From a bacterium (GTDB taxonomy: Bacteria > Planctomycetota > Planctomycetia > Pirellulales > Pirellulaceae): DNA of 35,494 nucleotides. Within the stretch, counting starts at the first letter, position 1. Each line of letters starts with the position of its first letter. A program made the translations under genes and the position numbers. Where the stretch lies: NCBI GenBank assembly GCA_024743355.1, contig JANSWS010000028.1:1-35494 (forward strand), given 5' to 3'. Below are positions 14,465 to 21,826 of this stretch, piece by piece. Below the pieces are notes generated by a model that did not search any database, was not told the origin of the DNA, and saw only the letters and a program-made list of their open reading frames with translations.

Positions 14465-14827
14465 ATGTACGAGTACAAAGCAATTGTTGACGACGTGTAC
14501 GATGGCGACACGATCACAGTTTCCATTTCGCTGGGCTTCAAAGCGTGGCTCAAGGGCGAGAACATCCGGCTCGTGGCCACTGGCAAGGAGGGCGTCGATG
14601 CACCGGAGATCCGGGGTGTCGAGCGAACCCAAGGGCTCAAGTCCCGCGACTACCTACGCCACTTGATACTCGGACGTGAGGTCATACTGCGAACGTACAA
14701 GGACACAAAGGGTAAGTACGGGCGCTGGCTCGGCTCCGTCTACCTCCAAGATCCGCAGACTGGAAACCTCACTGACGTGGTCCAGATCATGCTCGATCGT
14801 GGGCTCATGGAATACCAAGATTACTAA
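14465..14827 (+). CDS. Staphylococcal-nuclease-like (thermonuclease) protein
   Basis: The 120-residue product has the SNase core: DVYDGDTITV (Asp13, Asp15), NIRL with Arg35, VDAPEIRG (Asp45, Glu48), G.KSRDYLRHLILG and GKYGRWLGSVYL with Arg87. In SNase, two Arg, one Glu and Ca-binding Asp residues cut DNA or RNA, and all have counterparts here. An extra ATGKEG lies between the RLV strand and DAPE. No signal peptide is seen, so it probably acts in the cytoplasm, for example on host DNA. ATG 14465 was chosen over the in-frame ATG at 14402, which lies in the previous gene. It is the last gene before promoter copy 4. Confidence 0.85.
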   Translation: MYEYKAIVDDVYDGDTITVSISLGFKAWLKGENIRLVATGKEGVDAPEIRGVERTQGLKSRDYLRHLILGREVILRTYKDTKGKYGRWLGSVYLQDPQTGNLTDVVQIMLDRGLMEYQDY

Positions 14828-14845
14828 GAAAAAACCTGGGTTTCT

Positions 14846-14885
14846 GCGCCTACTTAGCGCCCGAACTGAGCCAATATAGTAGAGG
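14846..14885 (+). promoter_or_regulatory. Cassette promoter motif, copy 4
   Basis: GCGCC at 14846 and 14857, GAACTGAGCC, and TATAGT at 14875-14880, with the 29-nt spacing. The upstream AAAAAACCTGGGTTT (14829-14843) is a shortened form of the terminator arm pair seen at other copies. GAGGGCA/TGCTCTC follows the TATAGT box. Confidence 0.7.
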
Positions 14886-14900
14886 GCAAATTGCTCTCAG

Positions 14901-14919
14901 GTCGGTCTTACCAGCCGGC
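14901..14919 (+). promoter_or_regulatory. TTACCA hairpin, copy 7
   Basis: GTCGG pairs with CCGGC (one T-G pair) around the 9-nt loop TCTTACCAG, before AACCTTGGAGAACC. Confidence 0.6.
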
Positions 14920-14946
14920 AAACTTCTAACCTTGGAGAACCAAAAC

Positions 14947-15186
14947 ATGTCAATCAAGACACGAGTTAATGGCGAGTGGGTCGATGGAGTTGTGGATCTG
15001 AAGCGTGATCCCATCGAGAAAGCTGCCTGGGAAGCCATCGACTACATCTATAACGAGTGGTGGACCATCGACAGCTACCTGAGCTACGAGTGCCTGGGAC
15101 TCATGGACAACCACTTCGGCCAAGACAAGTGGACCGTCGAGCAGCTCAATGCCGTTCACGCCCTGGTCCACAAACACCTGTCCTAA
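14947..15186 (+). CDS. Small hypothetical protein
   Basis: ATG 14947 follows CCTTGGAGAACCAAAAC. The 79-residue product has a short strand pair (KTRVNGEWVDGVVDLK) and then acidic, Trp/Tyr-rich helices (AAWEAIDYIYNEWWTID, EQLNAVHALVHKHLS). Family and role are unknown. Confidence 0.7.
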   Translation: MSIKTRVNGEWVDGVVDLKRDPIEKAAWEAIDYIYNEWWTIDSYLSYECLGLMDNHFGQDKWTVEQLNAVHALVHKHLS

Positions 15187-15192
15187 CTTCAT

Positions 15193-15209
15193 GCGGGCCT
15201 ACCACCCGC
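15193..15209 (+). promoter_or_regulatory. TTACCA-type hairpin, copy 8 (intercistronic)
   Basis: GCGGG pairs with CCCGC around CCTACCA, a one-base variant of the loop motif. CACCTTGGAGAACC follows. No promoter motif precedes it. Confidence 0.5.
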
Positions 15210-15238
15210 TCACCAGCCTTCACCTTGGAGAACCGATC

Positions 15239-15661
15239 ATGGCAACTGCCAGCCTTTCACCCCTTGAAACCATCCAAGCCATCAGCAGCCGCAAGGCCCA
15301 TGAGCTGACCAAGTCGGACGAGATCATGATGCTCCGCGCGTTCATGGAGCTGGTCCCCAAGCACACCTATCTGGCCGACTACCTGGATCGGGCAGACGAG
15401 ACGTTCGAGTCCGACATCCGGTCCGACATCATGTACCCACGTTGGGATCACATCGAGGCCAAACGCCGCGAGATGGAAGAAGCCACCCAGCGCTACCGCG
15501 ACGAGATGGTCCGCGTCCGCGAGGCCCAAGCCAAACTCAAGCAGGCTCAGCAAGAACTGGCCGACATGCAGCGGCAAGCCGCGTCGATCATCAACGGGAT
15601 CTCGGATCTCAAGGACAAGTTCGACACGCTGGAGTGGCAATCGAGTCGTATTGGTAAGTAG
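15239..15661 (+). CDS. Coiled-coil hypothetical protein
   Basis: The 140-residue product starts at ATG 15239 after CCTTGGAGAACCGATC. Residues about 75-125 form a long charged heptad region (KRREMEEATQRYRDEMVRVR, AKLKQAQQELADMQRQAA), a probable coiled coil, and the N-terminal part is helical. Such proteins can act as scaffolds or adaptors, but nothing specific is seen. A hairpin terminator follows. Confidence 0.7.
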   Translation: MATASLSPLETIQAISSRKAHELTKSDEIMMLRAFMELVPKHTYLADYLDRADETFESDIRSDIMYPRWDHIEAKRREMEEATQRYRDEMVRVREAQAKLKQAQQELADMQRQAASIINGISDLKDKFDTLEWQSSRIGK

Positions 15662-15674
15662 GAACTCCTTGGAA

Positions 15675-15706
15675 GGGGGTCGGGCTCGTTGCTCGGCCCC
15701 CGTTTT
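15675..15706 (+). terminator. GC-rich hairpin followed by TTTT
   Basis: GGGGGTCG (15675-15682) pairs with CGGCCCCC (15694-15701; one T-G pair), then GTTTT. This is a plausible intrinsic terminator, or partial one, between the coiled-coil gene and the gene at 15728. It differs in sequence from the AAACCC-type terminators of the cassettes. Confidence 0.6.
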
Positions 15707-15727
15707 CAAACCCAAAAGGAAGCTGCG

Positions 15728-16069
15728 ATGAGCACCGTACAAGTAGACAAGTTCTCCGACCTCGTTCAGCACGGACCCGCCGTGATTCTGAATCTGTTCG
15801 ACAAGCAGATCGTCCGCACGTTGACGAAGCTGGAGGACGGCCAGGTTTACCTGCTGGCCGGCGACGGCACCAAGATGATCCTCGAAGGCGACACGCCGAT
15901 CCGCTTCCAGCCATGGGTCATGGATCGCGGCAGCCTGCTGTTCGAAGTCGGCGGACACGAACTGAAAATCTGCACCGAGTCCGACATCCTCCGCACCGAA
16001 GACGGTCGCTACTTCAGCATCGAGCCCACCGAAGCGGCGCTCGAAGAAGGGATCGCAAACCTCAAATGA
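15728..16069 (+). CDS. Hypothetical protein
   Basis: ATG 15728 follows AAAAGGAAGCTGCG. The 113-residue product looks beta-rich (GQVYLLAGDGTKMILEGDTP, GSLLFEVGGHELKICTESD), with helices at both ends. It overlaps the next gene by four bases. No motif is recognised. Confidence 0.7.
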   Translation: MSTVQVDKFSDLVQHGPAVILNLFDKQIVRTLTKLEDGQVYLLAGDGTKMILEGDTPIRFQPWVMDRGSLLFEVGGHELKICTESDILRTEDGRYFSIEPTEAALEEGIANLK

Positions 16070-16302
16070 CTGAAGCCGAAGCCAAACGCCACGCGGCCAT
16101 CAACATGGCCCTCAAGACACGCAGCTTCTGCGAGTCGGCTACCCAGATCCCACAGCTCACCGAGCTGGCCGGACAAGTCCACCAGAAGAACCTCACGGCA
16201 AGCCAAGTGCTCGGCTGCGAGGACCACTACCTGCACGTTCTCCGCAGCACAGTGCAGCCCAATGTCGATCACGTCCTCAAGAAACTAGGCATCCTCCCAT
16301 GA
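16066..16302 (+). CDS. Small helical hypothetical protein
   Basis: The 78-residue product starts at ATG 16066 in an ATGA overlap with the upstream gene. It is helical with several His and Gln (AKRHAAINMALKTRSF, LTELAGQVHQKNLTASQVLG). It is coupled to the next gene. The function is unknown. Confidence 0.65.
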   Translation: MTEAEAKRHAAINMALKTRSFCESATQIPQLTELAGQVHQKNLTASQVLGCEDHYLHVLRSTVQPNVDHVLKKLGILP

Positions 16303-16535
16303 GAGTCAAAGAGCATCACCGGATGCACCAATTCATCCGCGCGGCCAAAAAGCTCAGCGGTGGACCCACCATGATCGTCCAGTTGCCCCTGTCCATCGGC
16401 GACCGGCGAATGCACCCAGGCAGCGATCGAGCCCTCGCGGCGGTCTACGCCTACGACCGCTTCGGCATCCTGGTCGTCGAGTGGTCCAAGTTCATGCGCT
16501 ACTTGGGTCGGCGGCATCGTGAAAAAACCCAATGA
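16299..16535 (+). CDS. Small basic hypothetical protein
   Basis: The 78-residue product starts at ATG 16299 overlapping the previous TGA. It is basic and His/Arg-rich at both ends (RVKEHHRMHQFIRAAKKLSG, KFMRYLGRRHREKTQ), with a beta-like middle, so nucleic-acid binding is possible. Its last codons and stop lie in the terminator hairpin at 16523-16549. Confidence 0.65.
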   Translation: MRVKEHHRMHQFIRAAKKLSGGPTMIVQLPLSIGDRRMHPGSDRALAAVYAYDRFGILVVEWSKFMRYLGRRHREKTQ

Positions 16536-16549
16536 TTTCCTGGGTTTTT
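16523..16549 (+). terminator. Terminator hairpin overlapping the gene end
   Basis: AAAAACCCA (16523-16531) pairs with TGGGTTTTT (16541-16549). The upstream gene's TGA (16533-16535) lies in the loop. The T-run sits in the right arm, as in two-way terminators. Confidence 0.7.
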
Positions 16550-16560
16550 CCGCGTTTTGA

Positions 16561-16600
16561 GCGCCTAATCTGCGCCCGTCCTGGGCCATTATAGTAGAGG
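16561..16600 (+). promoter_or_regulatory. Cassette promoter motif, copy 5
   Basis: GCGCC at 16561 and 16572, CCTGGGCC, and TATAGT at 16590-16595, with the 29-nt spacing. Confidence 0.7.
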
Positions 16601-16619
16601 CGAGAATTACCAACTCGCC
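16599..16619 (+). promoter_or_regulatory. TTACCA hairpin, copy 9
   Basis: GGCGAG pairs with CTCGCC around the 9-nt loop AATTACCAA. It begins four bases after TATAGT and so would be the 5' end of the mRNA. CCTTGGAGAACC follows. Confidence 0.7.
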
Positions 16620-16644
16620 CGCATCTAACCTTGGAGAACCGATC

Positions 16645-16902
16645 ATGACGCAGCCAACCCCAGCCGAAATCCGTACCGCCTTTCAATACGTTGCCGACGC
16701 CTGTGGCGGTGACATCCTTCAGTGCTGCATCGACTGCGGCATCGAGCCAGAGATTACCCGTGATTGCCTGATCGACTACCTCGCTATCCATGGTGGTCCG
16801 AAAGGCAAAGAGGTCTTCGACTGGGTCGTGGACTGTGCCGGCAATATCCATGACCTCGATCGGAAGCTCGACGAGATGGGCGTTCCGCATAGATGGGTGT
16901 GA
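16645..16902 (+). CDS. Small acidic Cys-containing hypothetical protein
   Basis: ATG 16645 follows CCTTGGAGAACCGATC. The 85-residue product is helical (AEIRTAFQYVADACGGDILQ) with CCIDCG in the middle and an acidic second half. The three close Cys could bind metal, but no full site is visible. The function is unknown. Confidence 0.7.
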   Translation: MTQPTPAEIRTAFQYVADACGGDILQCCIDCGIEPEITRDCLIDYLAIHGGPKGKEVFDWVVDCAGNIHDLDRKLDEMGVPHRWV

Positions 16903-17009
16903 TCCCTTGGACCTTTGCTCCTGACAGGTCAGAACTGAGACACCTAGTCAGGGGTGAAGGTGCCGTCAGCTTCTAACCCGTCAGTCACAGATCCAAAGGA
17001 AACCCACTC

Positions 17010-17300
17010 ATGACTTTCAAGCAAGACATTCTCAATTCGATCGACTCTGCCCTCATGGCCAAACTCCACCAGATCCGCGAGCAACTCGACGGATACACCG
17101 ACTGCGAATTGCAGGAGCACTACGAGGCTGTCCAGACGCTCAACACGCTGGCCTACTGGGTCAGCCTGTCCAAGGAAGAAACCGGCCCACGCACCGACGT
17201 GATCCGCGTCCTCTCGGAGCTGCGGTCGCTGCCGCACGAACTCGTCGGCGACATGCCCTACGAGATGATGATCGTCAACTGGGACCGCTACACCGGCTGA
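17010..17300 (+). CDS. Hypothetical helical protein
   Basis: The 96-residue product starts at ATG 17010 after AAAGGAAACC. It is mostly helical and acidic (DSALMAKLHQIREQLDGYTD, CELQEHYEAVQTLNTLAYW). The 107-nt leader (16903-17009) holds short inverted repeats such as CTGAC/GTCAG but no promoter motif. The family is unknown. Confidence 0.7.
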   Translation: MTFKQDILNSIDSALMAKLHQIREQLDGYTDCELQEHYEAVQTLNTLAYWVSLSKEETGPRTDVIRVLSELRSLPHELVGDMPYEMMIVNWDRYTG

Positions 17301-17312
17301 CGAAAAGTGCAA

Positions 17313-17336
17313 AAAACCCAGGTTTTCCTGGGTTTT
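17313..17336 (+). terminator. Perfect terminator hairpin between cassettes
   Basis: AAAACCCAGG (17313-17322) and CCTGGGTTTT (17327-17336) pair perfectly over 10 bp with a TTTT loop. This is the clearest copy of the cassette terminator and can act on both strands. Confidence 0.8.
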
Positions 17337-17338
17337 CT

Positions 17339-17378
17339 GCGCCTAATGAGCGCCACAACTGAGCCTTTATAGATAGAG
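17339..17378 (+). promoter_or_regulatory. Cassette promoter motif, copy 6
   Basis: GCGCC at 17339 and 17350, CAACTGAGCC, and TATAGA at 17368-17373, with the 29-nt spacing. Confidence 0.7.
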
Positions 17379-17400
17379 GGGAGAACCTTACCGACTCCCC
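17378..17400 (+). promoter_or_regulatory. TTACCA-type hairpin, copy 10
   Basis: GGGGAG pairs with CTCCCC around an 11-nt loop AACCTTACCGA, a one-base variant of the loop motif. AACCTTGGAG follows. Confidence 0.6.
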
Positions 17401-17428
17401 CGAATCGCAAACCTTGGAGAGCCGAACC

Positions 17429-17782
17429 ATGCCTTACAAAACCACCTTCGTTGCTGCTGAAGTCGCCGTCGAGCACCAGGGCGTGAAGATCTATCACACC
17501 TACAAAGACGAGTCGAAAGCCAAGTATTGGTTCGACACCGAAAACGGCCACAACGTCGAGCCAGGGGACCACATGGGACCGACCAGCTTCGACGTGCGTC
17601 GTCTGAAAAGCTGGACGCCTGAGCCTGCGGGACGCAGCACCGTGTCCGTGGTCAAGCTGCCCAGCGGCCAAGAAGTCAAGGGCATCGACCTTGAGGCCAT
17701 CCTGGAAAACGCGGAAGCCAGCCGCCAGCACATCCTGAACGTGCTGCGGGCCGCCATCGAGTCCGGCGAGATCACCCGCTAG
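17429..17782 (+). CDS. Hypothetical protein
   Basis: ATG 17429 follows ACCTTGGAGAGCCGAACC. The 117-residue product begins with strands (YKTTFVAAEVAVEHQGVKIY), has an acidic middle (WFDTENGHNVEPGDH) and ends in a helix (DLEAILENAEASRQHILNVL). No family is recognised. It is the last gene before the ParB/terminase block. Confidence 0.7.
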   Translation: MPYKTTFVAAEVAVEHQGVKIYHTYKDESKAKYWFDTENGHNVEPGDHMGPTSFDVRRLKSWTPEPAGRSTVSVVKLPSGQEVKGIDLEAILENAEASRQHILNVLRAAIESGEITR

Positions 17783-17834
17783 ATCGCGACATCTTTTGAG
17801 AACACCTGAGTCGAAAACAACAAGGAGAATCCGT

Positions 17835-18515
17835 ATGAACACAAAACTCAATCAAGCCGTGACCGAGTTCCTGGGCAAGGGGCCTGCCGACATGCGAGCC
17901 GCCTTCGTCGACATGGTCAAAACCGTCCATCGCGAGAAGGAAGCCGCCGCCGTCGAGAACAATATCGCCATGAGCCAGGTCTTTAACGACTTCGGCCAAG
18001 GCGGCGGACGCTTCGCGCTGGCCGTCAAGGAACTCCGCAGCGGAGCCGACGGCGACAAGATCCGAAAGTTCGACCAGATGACGGAGTTCGCCGTCCAGCG
18101 TTACCGGCACCTGATGCCGGCCTGCGCCGGGGAGTCCAACACCGGCGCGGACGATGAAGCCTTCGCCGCGTGGGTCGAACGCGGCTTCCTCGACGTGCCC
18201 AAGATCACCGACGATGCCGTGATGGAAGAAGCACTCCAGCGGCTCGGGCCTGGGTTCATCGAAGCCTACGAAGCGGCTCCCGCCAGTCGAGCACCTGAGC
18301 GCGAAAGGTTGACCAACACGGGGGTCCACTACAAGATACGGGGGCCAGTCCAGAAGCTCGCGGAGAAGGCATGGAATGCCATCGACCGGGATGGAACTCC
18401 TCCCCCGCCGACCATGCAAGCCATCCGAGCCCGACTGCAAAAGATGGATCAACGCACGCAGGATGTCGTCAAGGGGCTCATTAAGTGGGAAAAGCTAAGT
18501 CAGTTCCAATCGTAA
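17835..18515 (+). CDS. Hypothetical protein at the start of the ParB block
   Basis: The 226-residue product starts at ATG 17835 after AACAAGGAGAATCCGT. It is helical and charged (ADMRAAFVDMVKTVHREKEA, EEALQRLGPGFIEAYEAAP) with a C-terminal segment (AIRARLQKMDQRTQDVVKGL) that could be a small helical bundle. It overlaps the first ParB-like gene by 31 bases, so the two are probably co-translated. No known domain is seen. Confidence 0.7.
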   Translation: MNTKLNQAVTEFLGKGPADMRAAFVDMVKTVHREKEAAAVENNIAMSQVFNDFGQGGGRFALAVKELRSGADGDKIRKFDQMTEFAVQRYRHLMPACAGESNTGADDEAFAAWVERGFLDVPKITDDAVMEEALQRLGPGFIEAYEAAPASRAPERERLTNTGVHYKIRGPVQKLAEKAWNAIDRDGTPPPPTMQAIRARLQKMDQRTQDVVKGLIKWEKLSQFQS

Positions 18516-19126
18516 ATCAGGAGTACGAGGCGGAAGTCGAGATCGGCTCGATCTCCCCTCACCCAAGAAATCCAAACAAAGGCGACGAGGCTGCGATACT
18601 CGAAAGCGTATCCAGCCTCGGTTTCTATGGGGCCGTCATCTGCCAGAAGGAATCCCGATGGATCATCGTCGGTGAACACCGCTGGAAAGCCGCCAAGAAA
18701 AGCAAGGCCAAGACCATCCCGGTCCTATGGGTCGATTGCAATGATGTCGATGCCGTTCGCATCATGCTCGCGGACAACCGAACAGCAGACCTCGCTCGCT
18801 ACAAAGAAGAGGAAAAGGCCGCTCTGCTGAGCACCTACTGCGATCGCTTCGGAAAGGGTTTCCTCAAAGGAACCGGCTACTCCGTCGACGACATGATGAA
18901 GAAGGTGTCCGTCGTCGATAAGGTCACGCGGGATGCCGCCAAAACTAAAGGACCAACGTCCGCCAAGAAGCCGACGCTCAGCTTCAGCATCGGACGCATC
19001 AAGTTTCAAGTGGACAGCGAGACGTTCGCCGAGTGGCTCGAAGGACTGGAGCAACTCGCCGAAGAAACGCAAAGGGAAGTGGCTGAAATCGCGGCTGAAA
19101 GACTGGGGATGGATATATGTCAGTAG
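18485..19126 (+). CDS. ParB-like nuclease-domain protein 1
   Basis: The GTG-started 213-residue product has the ParB N-terminal fold: SISPHPRNPNKGD, a helix, FYGAVICQ, then WIIVGEHRWKAA (G63-E-H-R66), followed by TIPVLWVDCNDVDAVRIMLA and DNRTA. The GEHR box is the nucleotide-binding signature of the ParB/sulfiredoxin superfamily. The C-terminal part (FSIGRIKFQVDSETFAEWLE) is shared with the next protein. In phages such proteins often sit next to methyltransferases and terminases; DNA binding or nuclease activity is inferred from the family. The start lies inside the previous gene. Confidence 0.8.
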   Translation: MGKAKSVPIVNQEYEAEVEIGSISPHPRNPNKGDEAAILESVSSLGFYGAVICQKESRWIIVGEHRWKAAKKSKAKTIPVLWVDCNDVDAVRIMLADNRTADLARYKEEEKAALLSTYCDRFGKGFLKGTGYSVDDMMKKVSVVDKVTRDAAKTKGPTSAKKPTLSFSIGRIKFQVDSETFAEWLEGLEQLAEETQREVAEIAAERLGMDICQ

Positions 19127-19746
19127 AGTTCCTCAACGAAAACTATGAACTGGTCGATGTCGAGTCGATCCACGAACACCCCGAAAACCCACGCCAAGGG
19201 GACGAAAAGGAAATCGACGCCTCGATCAAAAGCAACGCCTTCTACGGCGCGTGCGTGGTCCAGAAGTCCACTCGCTACGTCATCGTGGGCAACCACCGCT
19301 TCCGCAGGTTCAAGGCCGCTGGCGGCAAGAAAGTGCCCGTGTTCTGGCTCGACGTGGACGATCAGAAAGCCGTCCAGATCATGCTGGCCGACAACAAGAC
19401 CCGCGACAACGCTCGCGGCAGCATGGATAACGAACGGCTGCTCGATTCCCTGCTTCAGTTAGCCAGCGACAAACGCGGGCTCAGCGGGACCGGATACGTC
19501 GAGGCCACCCTTCAGCGGCTCCGAGAAGAAGCCGGAACACCACCGCCGCCGCCCGACGAGGAAGAAGTCGAGTACAAAGAGTCGCCCACCGTTCACGTCC
19601 AGCTAGGGCCGCTACGCTTCAAGGTCAGCCGAAAGACCTACGACGCCTGGATCGCCAAGAAGATGCGGCAGAACTCGTTCAACATTAAAGCCGTCGCTCG
19701 CGCCATCCGGCAAGACCTGGGCATCGAATCCGTGGAGAAATCATGA
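19117..19746 (+). CDS. ParB-like nuclease-domain protein 2 (paralogue of 1)
   Basis: The 209-residue product is a clear paralogue of its neighbour: SIHEHPENPRQGDE, AFYGACVVQK, YVIVGNHRFRRFKAAG (G58-N-H-R61), KVPVFWLDVDDQKAVQIMLA and DNKTR occur in the same order. A Pro/Glu linker (GTPPPPPDEEEVEYKE) precedes a C-terminal unit (VQLGPLRFKVSRKTYDAWIA) that matches the end of protein 1. Glu of the ParB box is replaced by Asn. A tandem duplication is the simplest origin. The starts and stops overlap on both sides. Confidence 0.8.
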   Translation: MSVEFLNENYELVDVESIHEHPENPRQGDEKEIDASIKSNAFYGACVVQKSTRYVIVGNHRFRRFKAAGGKKVPVFWLDVDDQKAVQIMLADNKTRDNARGSMDNERLLDSLLQLASDKRGLSGTGYVEATLQRLREEAGTPPPPPDEEEVEYKESPTVHVQLGPLRFKVSRKTYDAWIAKKMRQNSFNIKAVARAIRQDLGIESVEKS

Positions 19747-21287
19747 GCCCGAAACGACCTCACTTTAAGCCCGAGCTGATCGACAACTCGAAGATCCAGC
19801 GAGCCGCCTACAACCCGCGCGAGGCCGACAGCTTCCGCGATGACATGCTCAAGCTCAGCATCGCCAAGTTCGGCTGGCTGATTCCAGCCTTCGTCGATCC
19901 CCGCGATGAACTGCTCAGCGGCCACCAGCGACAACGGATCAGCATCGCCCTCGGGGCGACCCAAACGCCGGTCATCCGAACCAAAGAGCTGCCCGAAGGA
20001 AGACGCAAGGCAATCAACCTGATCTTCAACAGGGCGACCAACGACATGGACACGTCCGACAGCTCGCAGAACATGCGGCAAAAGCTGCTCGAAAGCAAGG
20101 ACGACATCATCGCAGAGATCTCCGAACTGCCCGATCTCGATCCGCAGTCCGAAGCCTTCTTCCCGGTCATGAATTTTCAGTGGTGGAACACCCAGCGATT
20201 GCTCGATCTGAACGAAGACCTGGGGACCTACGGAATGCAGACGGCGTCCCAAAGCCTAGTCGGACAGAAGATGATTACGCCGCTGGTCATCACCGAGGCG
20301 GGGGAGATCATCAACGGCAAAGGACGCCTACCGGCGCTGGCCGCTGCTGGTTTCGAGGAAGTGCCGTGCTCGATCGTCAACGAGAAGTACGCCGAAAGCC
20401 TGAAGAAGCTGGTGAATCTGCTGACGATGGACTTTACCATCCATAAGCAGTACGCCGACGTGCTGCGGTTCAACTCTTTCCGGCGATCCTACGGGACCAA
20501 AGACTACATCGGCTCCGCGTTCCGCTTCGACCTGTACCCCAGCGACGTGGACTGGCAAAGCGATCACGCCTGGACACGCTGGAAGAAACACTACGGCACG
20601 ACCGTCCTCGACTTCGGTGCCGGCCTGCTGCAAGATTGCTACCGGCTCAGGGAGCAGGGAGTCAAAAGCATTCCATTCGAGCCCTTCTTGCTGGAGAAGG
20701 ACGGGGGCAACATCGACCCCGATGCGGCCCGCAGCCTCATGCGTGAGTTCCTCGGACACCTGAAGGACGGCATCATCTTCGATTCCATCTTCCAGAACTC
20801 CATTATGAACTCAGTGCCCTTTGAGTCCGATCGCAAGAAGATCGTCAAGATCATCGCAGCACTGTGCTCGGATCGAACTCGGGTCTACGCCTGCGCTGCC
20901 AGCACCAAGAGCTGTCGAGCCAGTATGATGCTCGGCCATAAGCGAAGCGCTTCCCAAGAACGAGTCGCTCCGAGCGCCTTCCAGCTCGACTACGAAGACA
21001 ACGTCTCGATCGCCGAGGTCGCAACCCTGCCCAAGGTGCAGAAGTTCCACTCATCACGCGACTGGTACGATCTGTGGACGACCGGATTCGACTGGGTCAA
21101 AGTCACCCACTGGAGAGATCTGGAGTGCTGCGTGTGCAAAGATCCCAAGCCGGTCACGCGAGAAGAAATCATCGAGGCCATCGAGTTCGAGATGGATCTT
21201 AAATACCCAGACGGCTCAAGTCTGGGGCTCGTGGACGAAGCCAAGGAAGCCTTCGGAAAATATCTGGGCATGGATTTGCTGACATAA
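19743..21287 (+). CDS. ParB-like protein 3 fused to a methyltransferase-like domain
   Basis: The 514-residue product has an N-terminal ParB-like unit (AAYNPREADS, GWLIPAFV, LLSGHQRQRISIALG at 58-72), then a second ParB-like stretch (ITPLVITEAGEIINGKGRLP, about 176-200). The C-terminal half contains TVLDFGAGLLQDCYRL (from about residue 288), which resembles SAM-binding motif I, and later helices and strands in Rossmann order. I see no DPPY/NPPY motif, so the methylated atom is unknown. ParB-plus-methyltransferase fusions occur in phages and mobile elements. It starts at ATGA over the preceding gene. Confidence 0.7.
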   Translation: MSPKRPHFKPELIDNSKIQRAAYNPREADSFRDDMLKLSIAKFGWLIPAFVDPRDELLSGHQRQRISIALGATQTPVIRTKELPEGRRKAINLIFNRATNDMDTSDSSQNMRQKLLESKDDIIAEISELPDLDPQSEAFFPVMNFQWWNTQRLLDLNEDLGTYGMQTASQSLVGQKMITPLVITEAGEIINGKGRLPALAAAGFEEVPCSIVNEKYAESLKKLVNLLTMDFTIHKQYADVLRFNSFRRSYGTKDYIGSAFRFDLYPSDVDWQSDHAWTRWKKHYGTTVLDFGAGLLQDCYRLREQGVKSIPFEPFLLEKDGGNIDPDAARSLMREFLGHLKDGIIFDSIFQNSIMNSVPFESDRKKIVKIIAALCSDRTRVYACAASTKSCRASMMLGHKRSASQERVAPSAFQLDYEDNVSIAEVATLPKVQKFHSSRDWYDLWTTGFDWVKVTHWRDLECCVCKDPKPVTREEIIEAIEFEMDLKYPDGSSLGLVDEAKEAFGKYLGMDLLT

Positions 21288-21309
21288 CACGGCTCTTTCC
21301 GAGTCGTGT
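21287..21309 (+). other. Post-stop hairpin
   Basis: ACACGGCTC pairs with GAGTCGTGT (9 bp, one G-T pair) around TTTCC, starting on the last base of the ParB-3 stop codon. No T-run follows, so it is more likely an mRNA-protecting or processing hairpin than a full terminator. Confidence 0.5.
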
Positions 21310-21346
21310 AAGTGGGAAATTCACTTTTCAAACTCGGAGGAAATCC

Positions 21347-21826
21347 ATGGCTCAAAAACCGCTCTACTTCCTGACGGATGTCAACTACACAATGGTGTCC
21401 AATTCGCGGGCACTGCGGGGGAAGGGCAAATTCTACCGTTACCAGAACGAGCAGTACCGCCTGTGGATGCTCGACATCCTGCGCCGCTGCGAGCCCGAAG
21501 GAATCTTCCTGGTCACGGTCCGGCCCGATACCGAACGCGAGCTGACGCTGGCACGCATCGCGCAGCTCACAGGCGGCTGGCAGCCCGACGACTGCTTCTT
21601 CTCGACCATGAACGTCGAGCCGCCCGTGTGGAAAAAGCACGCTTGCGAGAAACTCATCTTCCCGAAGTATGGAAGCGACCCCAGCCAGTACATCGCCGTC
21701 GAGTCAAACCTTGACACATGGAAGATGTACGCAAAACTCGGGATTCGAGGATTCAAGGTTTTTCCATCTTTCGAGATGAACCACAGGGAAGGCGTTAGTA
21801 ATCATGTCGCAGGCCAGCTCTTCTAA
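21347..21826 (+). CDS. Hypothetical protein, possible HAD-like fold
   Basis: The 159-residue product starts at ATG 21347 after CTCGGAGGAAATCC. It opens with LYFLTDVNYTMVSN, has GIFLVTVRPDTERELTLARI, a late Lys-containing stretch (PPVWKKHACEKLIFPKYG) and YIAVESNLDTWKMYAKLGI. The order strand-Asp, strand-Thr, Lys, strand-acidic plus helix resembles HAD-type phosphatases, but the usual DxD is DVN, so activity is doubtful. It overlaps the next gene by 23 bases. Confidence 0.55.
   Translation: MAQKPLYFLTDVNYTMVSNSRALRGKGKFYRYQNEQYRLWMLDILRRCEPEGIFLVTVRPDTERELTLARIAQLTGGWQPDDCFFSTMNVEPPVWKKHACEKLIFPKYGSDPSQYIAVESNLDTWKMYAKLGIRGFKVFPSFEMNHREGVSNHVAGQLF

Noticed and set aside
15257..15958. 233-codon minus-strand open frame
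   Set aside because: It spans two plus-strand genes and the terminator at 15675-15706, and its composition mirrors them. No independent support.
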